Below are positions 38,201 through 52,300 of a stretch of DNA of 64,000 bases, piece after piece. Under the pieces are notes generated by a model. That model was not told the origin of the DNA and ran no database searches. It worked only from the letters and a program-made list of their open reading frames with translations. Each line of letters opens with the position of its first letter. Position 1 is the stretch's first letter. Source of the stretch: Gymnogyps californianus (Eukaryota > Chordata > Aves > Accipitriformes > Cathartidae). Position numbers and translations under genes: made by a program. The stretch lies in the NCBI RefSeq assembly GCF_018139145.2, contig NC_059478.1:19747001-19811000 (forward strand). The letters are read 5' to 3'.

Positions 38201-41200
38201 TGTCATGATCTTAAAGTGTATGACAATTTTTTTTTAAAAAAGTCTAGTCATTCATTTCTAGAATTGACGAAAACATAGTAAAAATGTGACCAGAAAAGGA
38301 AGCTATCACTGAATTAGCACTAGGAGGAGTGTGGGAATTTATTTTACCAAACATGTGGCCCACAGTTCTATGAATTGAGAAAATGTATAGCTGTGACAAG
38401 AATTTGCATCTCCTCTGGTGAGAGTTATCATACAAGACGGGACACTGATAGCTTTTGTTACTGCTGATCTTGGACCACCTTGAGATTCTCCAAGTATTGT
38501 TCTTTCTTACTTCATCAGGTTTATAGTTTTGCTCCGAAAACAAAGTAGTTTTTCTTTTACAGCTTTTTAGTTGGGAAGCAGCTGTCACTTGTTCTGGATT
38601 ATGAGACTGACATTTGGGGGCAAGGAAATTAAAATCTTATGGCCATCATGCTCTCATCCTGCCACAAGAATTCACTCCTTATCTGAGGGTTAGAGACTCT
38701 GTGGAGAATCGTGCTCACTTGATCACTGGAAATTTTACTCTCTGTTTCCATGTTGTACACATCAGACACTAACTAGAACCATGTTTAAGATAACTTCTGC
38801 CTGATTGTGAGAATACCAGCTTTTGAACAGCCCTACACCTGTAAACAGTTAAAAGTATTTCACGCTTAATTTTTTTAATGGCAAGCCCACAATTTATTGT
38901 GTTTTAAATAATTGATCTTTAGTTATTGCTTTTCAATATATGCAAATAGGTAAACATGCTGTTAGCTCACTGTGATCTCAGAAATTATTTTCAAAGGAAC
39001 GTGAGCACAAATAGCTGTAAAGTAAACCAGCTACAAAAAGAAAACCTTCAGAAAAATCAAGTACTTCCGTTTTTGTTTTGTACCCCAGTACTACTGGGGA
39101 ATTGCTATAATATTGAATAAATAGTGTATTTCCGATATACTTTCTCATCCAGGTAAAAAGGAAGATTAAAAAATCCTACATATGAGTTAATGGTGTCCCA
39201 AATTCTATTTGATTTTGACAGTCGGCTTGTGTTAACTGAGTGGTTTCTAAACAGTGAGATATTTGATAGCGAATAAAAAAATCTAATGTTCTTCCAGATA
39301 TTTTTAATAGTGTAATACAAATCTATGTTTATTTCATGGCAATTACTTTTTGTCATAGTGACTTTTGTCAGTGTTTTCCTAAAAGACCTAGAAATTTGAG
39401 GTTTTTTCTTTATGGAATTCATCATCCATTTCCCATTAACTGGAGTGGTGGCTTTGGAGAGCTCAAGTGGAGGGTGCGCTGCAATGCCTGCTGCCCTCCA
39501 CTGGGTGTGATCGCCCCACTCCAGGGTGGCTGTAGCTGTGGAGGAAACTGTGTTTAAAGTTTTCTAATCAGAATTTGCCTGGTTCTGAACTTCATGTGCA
39601 ACATTATTTGGTGCTTACACAAAATGTGTTGTGGAAATTTGAGGCAAGTGTGCGTATTATTTTCACTTTTTTTGACAAGAATGACTTTCAGAAGCCACAT
39701 TCAATGTGCTTTTGGTTCTATTTTTGTGAATATCTGAGATCATGTTAGGAGAGTTTCCTGGAAATATTCATTTACCCCCCCCCCCCAAAAACCCGATTTT
39801 GAAGCCCTCAATGCAATAGAACAGCACTAGTAAACTACTGTTTTGGATTAGAACTATAAAATGATGTGTTTCTTTTTATAAAGCTGAGAATCTACAGGAT
39901 TTTTTAGTGAGATAGTAAAACAAACGTATGTTAATAATCAGGACTCTGGGAACAGATTATTGTGATTGACTTTATTTTTCATTACATGCCATGTGTCCTT
40001 GTGGTTGCATATAAAATATGACATATTTCTTATGCCTGTAACACACACTATAAAAAGCCAGGTTTTGCTCGGGGTAGGGCTCCAAATTTATTCTAGCGTA
40101 AGAACAGAAAATTGCATGTTTATGAAGTGTTTAGAGGCCTGTTTCTTTCACGCATCTTTTGAAGCAGAGAAGCAATGGCAGGAGATGAGGGTTAGTTTGA
40201 GGAGAGTGCTGTTTCCAGAGCAGTTGCATGATCTCGTATCTGGAGCTGTCTTGATGGGACCATCTTTAAATCAGCACTCAAAACTTTCCTTAGATCAGTC
40301 CAGAAACCTCACAGAGTGGAAGCCCCCTCCTTCCCCCTCTCCCCAAAAAGGGCCTACTTCACTGTACAGACAAGCAAGTACTTGCCTCTCCTAGCCAGAG
40401 TACTGGGGGGCAGATTGTCAGCCAAAGGACAGTACTCCTGGGCATTAACTTGCCTGGGATCACGCCAGTACATTAGAATGACTGCAGTGCCTGTGTGGTT
40501 GCAGGTACTTTACAATGACATTGGAAAAGATTTTTAAAAAGATTGGCTACAATTTTGGGGCTAGCTTTATTCCCTTTCTAATATGTGTGTAACAGTAAAT
40601 CACGGGAATCTGGATCTATAAAACCCTGAAAAAATTAATATACTAAAGTATAGTATGGTAAGACATGTTGGAGGAAAAAACTTGGTTGCAACCTGAGAAG
40701 GGTATCTGTATTTCCTTTTGTCTTTACTTTTGCATCCTGTAAAGGGTAAGGCAGATAGATAAATTTCAAAGCAGTACCTGTGGTGGTGTCAACATTATGC
40801 TACCAAGTATCTCCCACTGCTTCTAGAGACTGCAATTTTCCTTGAGCAGGAGGAAACTTCAACTCTGTGAGAGAAATTCCTCTACTGAATTAGATGGAGA
40901 AAAGGTCCATCTTCTATACGTACATGCTTTTTTTAAGTGGTATTTCCGTTCCTTAGGATATTCGGGCTAAGAGATGCTAGGTGAAATCTTAGTTGTGTTA
41001 ATACACATCAGAAAACAAGATAGAATGGAGCTATGAAAAAAAAAACCAACAACAAACCATTTGCAGATGAAGTAGTTTTTCAAAACTGGATGCCATGTGG
41101 TGACAACGTGGAGCTGATAAGTAGGCATTGCAAAGGCTCATGTGACAGCGCATGGAAATCTGTTTGTATGCTAGACTTACCCCATGCCCAGAAATTTTTT

Positions 41201-44200
41201 TTTCCGGCACTTTTCAAAGACTAGTATCTCTCTGTAGCTTATGGTTGTAGCATTAGGTATAACACTTCACCTACTGATTTTTAGAGGTTACGAAAACTTC
41301 TTGGCTCTCTAGCAAAGTTGCCGGTGTTATGCCAGATGTATTTTCATAACAAATGCATAGAAATTCTAATAAAACACAATGGGCACCAGTAAGATGGAAA
41401 GACTTGGCTTGAACAGTCCTTGCTGTTATGATTTAACATCTACATTTTGCTATATAGAGCCTTCAGTCAATCTGGGTCCCACTGTGGTAGGCATATGGTA
41501 GAACTCAGACATTTAAACTTGCTATGAAGTCTTTTCTGAGTCGTATTAGTTAGTGGTAAAGATTTTTGTCTCACGCAGACCAAAGTATTCTTGCAACTTG
41601 CTGTGTTTTTGTAATGTGCTTGAAGTCTGTCTTGCTGTTATTGGAAGCTTCAAATCTTTCTCTTCCACACGGAGCTTTTAAATCAGAGCATTAATCTTCA
41701 TTAGAAATTGGGAGGTATTTCATTTTGCAAACCAGTGCATGTGAATTTGTATTCTTCTTGTTTACTTTCCTCTTAGCTCAGAGCAAACTGGATCTTATGT
41801 ACATGGGTACGCTTAAGAATACGAACCCAAACTAATAAAAAACTAAGAATTTTAAGAGGATTAGCTGAGTCACAGGAAACAGAACACCTATGTGAAAACT
41901 CTGTCTTTGGAATGATAACTCATTTTAGTGTGGTTTAGCTTCATTCCCAACCAGCATTAAGTGAGTTAGAATGAATTAAGGCCACGTTAACTCTGAATGA
42001 GAATACGGGCATACTACTCTAAAATATGATTTCAGAGCAGTTTTCCTCTGGCAGAAGTAAGGTGCTGTTGTGTAGAAATATGCACACCAATAATCAGTCC
42101 TTCTTCATCTCACAGTTCCTTGTGTGCCTTCTTTTGAGACTGTCCATGCAGGTGTTAATCAGCTAAACTGACCCACTTTGAAACTAAATTGTGATAAAAT
42201 TCTCTTTGAGTGTTTCTGTGTGTAGCAGCATTTGCTTTCCTTTTCTCCTTGTACAGAAATAATAAACTACTGAGAGATCTCTTCTAGCAATACCTACTTT
42301 AGTTGATCATTTAAGCATAGAGAGAGGATAAAATTCTGAAATGGATAAAACTCATGAACTAGAGTGGGCTGGGACTGTAAAAAAACTATATGGCTTTCTG
42401 AGGCACATTTTGAAAGCTAAAGATGAATTACTGGCTTATGCTGGCATCTTTAGTTCTGCTTTAGCAATTCAATAAAAAATTTGGTTTTAGGCATGCATTA
42501 ATATAGGAAATTGGGATATTTCATATTAACTGGTTTGTCCAAGATCAGCTCCTGGCTACCTGTGCTGTTGGGAAAACAAAATCTGTAACAATGCAGACCT
42601 GCTTCCTTGGATACAAGATAACATATATAAATTATTTAGACTTAAACTACAGGAGAGGATTGAAGCCTGAATACATTATAATTTTGCAAATTGGCAATGC
42701 CCTGTGTGTCATTAGCAAGATGAAAGGACACACCTGCTGTGTTGGGTTTTGAGAAAATAAGGCCTTTGGGTTTCTGAAGGAGTACATCTCTTTTTGATCA
42801 AGATTCCTCAAGCAAGCCTATAATAGCAAAATTGCAAATTTTGAAGCCTTACAGATGTCATTCTCTTCTATTATCAAAAATTATCACCAAGCAAAATCAT
42901 TCCATCTTTTAATTGTGTATATGATAATAAAATTAATTTCATGCAGAAATACTCTTGTGGTCACACAGAAGCTTATCCAAAACTTTGGGATACCTGATCT
43001 GCTGAAATCAGTTGCAGAATTCCTTCTTATTACAGTGGGTCTCAAGTCTCTACTGACTAACGAGTATCATCATGCCGCAAGGCAGCCAGATGTTTGACAC
43101 CAGCCAAGACACTCCTGCTACTCAGTCAATGTCTTTGAGGCCAATTTTATGATAGATTTCTATCCAGAATAAGTATTGGTTTGGTCTTTCTCTTTCAAGC
43201 TGCAGCTTTTGGAACTTGTGTATTCCCAGTACCTCTTGCAAGGGATGTGGAGACCAGACATTTGGCTTCTGCATCAATCGTGCAACTGTTACAGCCTCCC
43301 TTCTAGGCCAGCTTGTCCGGATATGTTTAGTACAGTGTAAAGACATCCAAGAAGGTTCCCCTTTCAAGTGTACTGATGCAGATGGCAGGTTCCAGCTCTA
43401 TTTTTAATTCTTTTTTTTCTTTAAGAGCTAAAATATGCATGAAATGGTCACTGCACAGGGAGTAAAGTTTGACAGCTTCATGATTCCAGCACCGTGTCTG
43501 GGATGAGGAACAGGCTATTCTCCCTACCGATATAAATTCCATAATATAAGGGCTGGAATTTGTTCTGTGTTAGTTTTAAAAAGAGATACCATGTGTCCTG
43601 GAAGGTCTGTCTTTCTTGAGAGTGTCCTAGAATAGTCTGGGATGACGTTCGACTTATACCCCTCCTCTGAACTGCCTTGTTCGGAAAGGGCATTGTGACA
43701 AGGATTTGGAATGGGGAAATACACTGTACCGAATCCAATTCTTCAGTTTCAGCAGTAACTGGCAACAGTATCCCATGTATTCATTTGTTCAAAAGAGTAC
43801 AAGTCTGGAACATGCTGATATCTCAAAATTGTCTAAACTGCCATGAAGATTTCTTACTCCTTTCCTCTAACTCAGCTTTCATATGAGCTGCTAAATGTAA
43901 ACCACACTAATGCTGCAGGCAAACAAGTTTGGATAATTTTTTTCTTGATAAAGGGAGATTGCTATAGGGAAAAAAGGTCCATTTTGTGTGTTTAACTGTA
44001 TTTATCTGTTTCTCTACCTGCAGGGTCTTAAGGGTTATCTGGGATTGCGGGGGCCACGGGGTGAGCAGGTAAGTGGTGAAAGCATAGTACACTATATAGA
44101 TGAACACTCTACAGATGAAGAATTGAGGGAAGAATGCATAATCCAATATAAGTGTTCAGTATAAGCAATCAGTGTAAATTACTGACTGCTTAAGGAAATA

Positions 44201-46316
44201 CTTGATAGTCCTTGACCAAGAATTCAGATTATTTAGAGATCAGTGTTGTAAAAAATGGTCTAAATGAAATGGAAAAGAGCAGCTTGGTTTTCTTCAACTA
44301 CCACACTGGCTTGGCAGAGGTTGGTGTAAAATTCTTGTTAGAGGCACAGTTCGGATTCTGTCAAAACCTCTACTGATTTAATGCATTTTAAATCTCCTAG
44401 CATGTAGAAAATGAAATGGTTATTTAGTGCTTTTTCTCACTTCCATGTCAGTTCAAGAAGCAATCTGAATGTAAATGTCAAAGACATCCAATTGCTGATG
44501 CATCTTGTTAGCATTAATGAGGCTCCTAATGGCATAGTAGATGGAAGCATGGGTCTCCTTTTGGATGACACTGAAAGGAAAATGGTGATGATAACAGATG
44601 ATAGACACCCAAAGGGAGATGAAAACTCATTAACATCATCAATTACTTTAATGAGTTTTATACACAAATCTTAACTGAATGAGTGGTGATTTTTATTATA
44701 GGCCCACAGGCATTTTTCTGTGATGACTATAATTTAGCAGTGAGATAAAGAGATAGCCAGCGGAAAAAAAAAAGTCATTCTTAACATCAGGAGAAGAGTG
44801 TCTCAATCTTTGAAGAAGTTGCAGGTGAAAAGTAATCAGTTAGTTACCATGGAGGGGAAAAAGTGAAGCTTGCATTGACAAGTAATTCTGCTCATTATTC
44901 ATGCAATCAAGCATATAAGTTCCTTCGAAGGCAATTCATGTTCAAGAATGTGAAAACTGGTGATATGCAACTGTTTGATATCTCAGTGTTCTCATACTGC
45001 TGCTGTAAATATTTTCCTTCATTATTATCACTTAGAAAATACTCTGATATAACTTTTAAGAGAACACTTTGGATGAAAGAGTTTTATTTTGCACGTAGTT
45101 CTTACTGCTGGTATTTTCAGGCCTGGATGGTGAAGGTGATGAGTTAGACCAGTTACTTGTCATCTGTAGCACCTACCTGTGTTTGTAGTTTTTGGAAGCT
45201 TGTACAGTGAGGACAGACATTCCTCTGAATTTGTGAATTGTGGAACTCCTTGAACAGCTGGTAACAAAGGAAGAGTTTTAAAAGATAAGTTGTAAATGCA
45301 ATGATTCTACTGCTTTTTTAGTTTTTTCATATACGCATATTTTGAGGTACAGCTGAGCCAAAACAGGAGACCATGGATCCTAGTTCCATGACAGAACATC
45401 TGTCAGAAGATGAATCACTACCGGTTGAAAGCAGATGACAGAATCATCTCAATGGCAGCTCATTTAAACAAAAAATACTGCAACCCCTTTTTGCATCTGC
45501 ACTTCTGAGTTCTGCTTCCTAAGACTGCTGTTTCACCATAAATCAGCTGTGAACAGCTCAGAGAGGAAGTCCTGGTCCATTGCTATGGTAACACTGACAT
45601 ATGACAGTGGGTGGAAGGGTCAGGCTGGGAGAGTGTCCAATTTATGGACTTGGCTTGTTCAAAATAAAATTAACTGGACAGAGGTAGGTGGAGCTTCCTA
45701 TGTCTCGGTGGTGGGCCCATGGCATTTGGCACCATTTCAGACAAGCACGTTTTTTGAAAATAAACAGTCAGATGCACAGATGTTAAGTAATAAAACAACA
45801 ACAAAAATGACTTTTGGATTTGATTAGGAGGAAGAAGATGGAGAGAAGTTCTATACGTTCATGACTAATCCAGTGCTATATTGACCTGATTCTGGAAGAA
45901 ACAAAAAAATTTGACTTTGTAAGGACACAAGGATTCTTCTTTAATGAAACATTTAACACGTTTGTTCAAGTACAGCTAAGATCAGTGCAGTTACTTCATT
46001 ATAAGGACCTGTTTCCTATAATGCTCCTCAATTACTTTTTATACATAGCATCTATGTTTTTATTATGGAAATAAAGGGTGCACTGTTGTATTTCACAAAA
46101 TCTTAGACTACTCTTCTTGTAATGCTTTTTAAAGGATATGTAACTGAAATTGGTGGAGTTACTTATGTATGATGACTAAATTTTAGGATGTTGCTGTGTA
46201 GCTTGCTCAAAAAGCAATTTTTCCATGAGCTTAAGCTCTGTCATATGACTAAATGTTAAAAGAGAAATGATAAAACAAAGAAATTCCGAAACATGACATT
46301 AAACCTGTTGTTTCTT

Positions 46317-46352
<36 letters not shown>

Positions 46353-49300
46353 TCCCCACCTCTTTTTCCACTTAGGGAATTCCAGGAATGGCTGGCAATA
46401 TTGGGGCAGTTGGTTACCCTGGCAGGCAGGTGCAGTAACTATACTAATGTCTTTAAAGTTTGGGGGGGCTTTCTTGTTTGTTCTTTCAAAAGTACCATAC
46501 CAAACTCTTTTGGAACTAATAATAGTATGAACGTATTTGTTTACATCCTGTCATTTATCCTTGAAACAAACCTCTTTCGCAGGTAGTGCCCTTTAGGTAA
46601 TGTTGAATCTCGTGGCTTTTAAACTTGGATGGGTTAGATGCAGTAATGCTGTACCTTTCTGGAATACATAAATGACGTTACCAAAGTACTGAATGTCTAA
46701 ACACTTTACGCTCCTTCATAAACCTCTTGTGGTTCTATGTGTTTTATCTTCTTCATATTTCAAGTCCAGAAGCAATAGGAAACTCTCTGTTGTAGTATAG
46801 TTCCTCCTGATTTTCACCAATGTATTTACTTCACTGCTGAAACTATTTCTTCAGCCCTTTAGGGAAACAACATTAAAAGACCTTTTTTTTTTTTCTCCCC
46901 ATTCAGATATTTGAGAAGGAGAACCAATAAAGCCAGAAAGCAGCTTTCTATAAACACAAGCACTTATATAAATATTCTATTTTTTTAGTTTACGTATAAG
47001 CTAACAAATACCTCAGTCCAGTAATACAAATACGACATAAAGTAGAAATATTCATTATTTTCCCCATACAAAGGTATATAAGCCAAGTTCAACAACTGAC
47101 TTTGTGGTTTTGTGTCTGCTTAAAGGGTGAATTTGACCAATACTTCAGTGTTCTATTGGGTTAGGTTTGTAATGGCTATATATTTCAAAATTCTATTACA
47201 GTATTTTATATAGTAATGGATGATAACATGTTTGTGTTGAATCACATAGAATGTTTAGAGCATTTGGACTACATATGCTATTCTGACATTAGCTTGAAAA
47301 TAATTGGAAATGTGTCCAAATATAAAAGCTTATGAAAAATCCTGTGAAATTATGTCACTGTAATGCCAGATCACTGGGTCTGGAAGAAACTTTCCTCCCA
47401 GAAGAAATAATTTTAGTGTAAAGGAAGTTTCAGTCCTTGTCTAAGTTTCAGCCATGAGTTAATGGGAGACCTTTCTGAACATGGTCCCAAGGGACTGCTT
47501 GATGACACCCTCTTCAATCCTAATCATTTTAAGAATGTATTGCCAGTTTACAGTTAACAAATGCTGTTACAGTTCTTTAAACAACCAAATATGCTCTATT
47601 TAAAAATGAAGTACAACTCATGTCTTTTTGTAATAGGGCTTAGTTGGACCAGAAGGTAACCCAGGTCCTAAAGGTGTAAGAGTAAGTACGCATTTTTTAA
47701 GCATTTTGGCATGCGTGTCTATTTTTACCTGTACAGTACATAAGAAAGGGGATGAGGAATTTCATTCAGCTCTGCCAGTTGTATGCCCACTGAACCACTC
47801 TGTCTTTACAGAACCTACAAATGAGAAAACATAGTGTTTCTTTCAAAATACATGTAAGGATTTAATTTTTTTTTTCCATGGTGAGCAGCATACAGCAGTC
47901 TTCCGTTGTTGCCCTTCCTCTCACTTGGAATGCATGCAGGCAAGAGAAGGAAAGCAATACTGAATGTGGGGGTGTGAGAGCTGGGAGTGAAGAGGAGTGG
48001 ACGTTTCCTGCCTGAAGCATTATTTCCATAATGGAAGCTGTCGAGAAGGGAGGTGTATCTGGCATTTGCAATCTGTAACAGCTACAGAAGTTGATAAAGG
48101 GAAACCATCTTGTCACATAAAAACCATAAAAGTGACCATGAGATTTTAGAATGGTTCAGTTGTAGTCATGTATATCCCAGGGACTGAAGGCTCTTAATGC
48201 TCTGCTGATTCAAGGTTTGCTTTTGATTACTCTTGGAGGTAAAATAGGTTGGCTTTTTTCTGGGTGGGTTGTTTGTTTGTTTGTTTTGTATTTTGTTTTT
48301 TTTTTTAATAGGCACATGTGCATGCCTACACGTACTTGTGTATAAGTATTTTTTCAGACTGACTTTCACCACCAGGCAGTAGACATGGGTTTTCAGAAAT
48401 TTGCATGTTGCTGGTTGCACCTAGGATTTGAAGGAGCCTTTTGGTAGGTCTTTTCAGGCCCTCAGCTCATGTTGTACAGGTTGCTGAGCAGTGTGCTGCA
48501 TTCTCAAGTATCTATTAAAATAATCTTATTGTGTTGCCTGATTTGCTTTTGTCCTATTTTTTTTAATGTAGTTACTAACAGCTGTTACCTGCAGCAGCTT
48601 CTTAAAACATATGTCTGGTTTTTTGGGGTGGGGCTTTTTGATGTCAGTTTTCATTACAGTGATGGGAAAAATTAGTTCATCAGGATCAAGTGCCAACAGA
48701 TATTGCACCCTCAGGGATTGTATCTTTCACATTTTTTCAGTTTATTTTTGCTCAGATTCTCAATGCATTTTGTCTTGTTCTCCGCTCAACCAACAAGACG
48801 TTAAGTGATCCCAGTCACTTCCTGAGTTACTACTTCTCTGTACTAACTGTAGGGAACAACACCCTGTCAGGTCTTAAGGCTAAGTCCTGTATATGAATTC
48901 TACAAGCAACTTCCAATAAAAATGACGACACAGCCCTGTTGAGGCATACTACTGTGCTGTGGAGGTGTATAGCAACATAATACGAAGTATCTTTAGAGCT
49001 TTAAGTTTAGAACATTCCTGCAATCAAACTATACTCTGCTTCTCAGCTGTTTTAAGAAACTGTAGAAAAAAGAAGTGCCTTTGTTTTCTTACTCTCACTA
49101 GGGCTGGATGACAAGATGGGCACTATTTTTCATCATTTAAAAAAAAAAAAAAAAGGCAACCCCAAACCCCCAAATTGTTACAATTGGAGGACTGGAGAGA
49201 GAGAGATGAAAGCAAGGGATTCTTTTTTAGTAACTAATAATATTTTTGTTCCAATCTCAGTTTGAATCTGGTAGTGCAGAATCCATCTCTACTACTATTT

Positions 49301-52300
49301 TTGTAAATTGTACTATCATTTCTACTGAGTTAACAGCATGTTTCTGTCTCCATACAACTGATTACATGAGAGGATCTATTTCTGACTTTCTGAGGGGAAG
49401 GTGGGAGAGAAATGCATTGTGACTGAACTTTCAGAAAAACATTCTGCGTATGACAAGGTAAACTTTCTAGGACTCTTGCCTATAGCAGTGATCACACAGT
49501 GTTATTAAAGATGACAACATCTTTTCTGATGTATTTCATGAATAAGGTTAAGTTCAGCAGCTTTTTCATATTTCATTTATTCTAATAAATAAGGTTTCTG
49601 ATGCAACTTTTGTCTTATTGGAACACTTTCTTAGTACTTCTTTATTAATTGATTCTGTACCCTTATAATAGGAAATTGGTTTTGCTGTTGGTTGGAGAGT
49701 GAATCCTAGTCACATTTAAGTTGATTGAGCTTCACTGGTAATTTCAAATGAGCCTGAATTTATTCCCTGGATCTTGAACCCACAGCTGGCCAATACTGAG
49801 GGACAAGCAGTGTTGGTGGGAAGCAGCCTTGTAATCAAGAATTGTTCTTGTGTTTTTAGGGTTTCATTGGACCTCCAGGTGTGGCAGGACAACCAGGACC
49901 TGAAGGAGAAAGGGTAGGTTTAATGGAACATTAACGAAATATTGATGTTTGGGTGGTAATGCAATATATGTTAGAAAGGGGAAAAAATGTACAAGGTATA
50001 ACCATTCATTTGAGTCTTTGTCTAAAAGCAAAACTGTTGTGGAGGAAATTAAATAAATAGGTCATATCTAATTAATCTAATCAATGAAATGCACTGGTGC
50101 TAAAGTTAAATGGGGAACAGCTGTAAATTATTATTTGAATTTAATCTAGAGCTGCAAGGATTAGGGGTATTTTTTTCTTACCAGCAAGGTCCATAATGAG
50201 TATTTTTCGTTGAAGCAATTTCGTTCAGTCAATAATTAGTATTTGTCAGTTGTCAGATGATGTTTGCAATAAAACCAGTCATGGAAATCTTAATCTCTGT
50301 CACTCTATGCTTGAGCTTTTTCTTGCTTCTCTTGAGCACAAAGGATGTCTGGCCATGTACTTTGATGGAAGCAGGATATGGCCCTTCATAGTTGTTCTGA
50401 TGTGGCCACAGTAAAGACATGCAAAGTTTGTGTTTCTGCCCCCCCTTATAGGACATTATCTCTATGATTCTTTGCTCAGATCTTTTTTTTTTGATGGTGC
50501 TTCTTCTCACACTGTCTTTTCCAATCAAATGCAGGTATCATTACTTGAATTTAAGCTATTGAAGAAAAGAATACCTACTTATGATGGATTATTTCTTTCT
50601 CAGGGCATCCCAGGCTTCCGTGGAAAAAGAGGTCCTAAAGGGAGAAAGGTAAAGCTTCTAACACTTGTTGCAATTTCTGCTGTCAATTTAATGCACCTGC
50701 AATTCACTCTGTAACTTTAATCAGCTGAAAAATGTTAGTTTTATTTTTTCCACAGATGACTTTCAATTGTTTACAGTTAGTATTTTGCAGTACTGCAAAT
50801 TCTGTGCAGGTTATCAGTACTAGATGTTCTGAACTGAGGAAGACTTAACATGATGAACCTTGTGGCTGGTTACTGATATCAGCTACCTGAGGGTTAAAAG
50901 ATGACAGAAATACATAAATATATTCTGTAAAATTAGTGTTAGCACAAGGTACAGATATGATGCAAGTTTCACAAGTCTGATTTTGGTGTTGGTTTGAATG
51001 CAGATCAGCTGCTTCTAATGTCTGATATTTCTGGACTATGGTAAATTAAAGCTGTCCTCTACTTAACATATATTTCTACAGCTGAGAATAAACACAAATC
51101 TGCCAAGTATACATTGTCAAGGTTTACATATTTCCTGTGGTATATCTTCAATGCCAAGTGTTTTGTTTTCTGTTGCAACCTTATTATTTTGGGTCTTTGA
51201 AGCTATCCAGGAGTTTCCAATTTTAACTTGCTTGTGGTTTGAGATTGGAAACTGTGATAGCCTTCTCCAGTTGTGCACTCAGTTGCGCTCAGCAGTTCAG
51301 ATGACTTTCATCTAGCATGTTGAACAAGCTTGTTCAGCAGTAGTAGTGTGATTACCATCATTTGGCCCTGGATGAACGCTATGAAAGTTGTGAAGGATTC
51401 TGTTTAATTATGTTTTGTTTTCTGTGTGATCTAACACCAGCCAAAAAAGGCACTAGCCTTCAATAGAGTTCCTTTTGATGTAAAGAAAGGCAAGCAGAGA
51501 AAAGTGTCATTAAGTTGATATACTGCTCTTTCTGAAGCTGCTATCAAATTGTTAAGGTATAAAATCAAAATAAGAATCTGGTTTTTTAATTATTCAGCTA
51601 GCAGGACAGGGTATTCCTGTGGTTGTTGACCATATTGTAGTTTGCTTATAATTTGAATCAAATGCTACTTTGTGCATCTGAGTGTTGGGCATTAAGAGGT
51701 CTCTGCCATCAGTACTTTGCAGTAGTTGGCAGCGTGTTGTGCTGGTGAGTCACGTGCAGCATTTAAGAAGAAAGACAACCTGGATGGAAAGCAAAGGCTT
51801 GTGCTCAGAGTGGAAAAGGAAGAGGAGGTGATAACAGGGTACTCTGAAAACATGTTTTGCGTTATAATCTCATTCTCAGTGGCAGGTTTCACTGAGGCTT
51901 CTGATTGCCAGTGTAGTAGTTTGTTTCAGTCAGTAACAGTTGGTGCTGTCCATGCTGTGGTAAGCAGTTATTTTTCATTTACAATAAGAGCACAACTTCT
52001 ACCAGTGCCAGACTATGCTCTGATAAGGACTTTGTTTATATAAATCAATTCAGAGAGGTTTCACATAGCTGACAGAGCACCAAAAGCACCTCTGCACAAA
52101 GTCCATGATTACCTTCATTCAGTACTGATTCCTCTGTAATGTTGTAATTTCCTCAATCCCAAGGTTCATTCCAAATCCTTTTTATGATCTATGAAGTACT
52201 TATTTGGCTAAAGGCTACTGATATAGGGACCAAACCAGGAGAGCAATCACATGGGAACCTGGCTTGAAGTACTTTACTGGATCACAAGCTTAGAGAATGT

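Larger units (their letters stand above)
44069..46375 (+). other. Intron 8 (2.3 kb)
   Basis: Holds the motif cluster at about 44500-44665 described separately, and a 27-base T run at 46320-46346 shortly before the exon 9 acceptor. No gene. Confidence 0.82.

Noticed and set aside
44411..44674. Overlapping small ORFs on both strands in intron 8
   Set aside because: Neither encodes a recognisable product. The lack of stops is better treated as part of a possible regulatory element than as coding.
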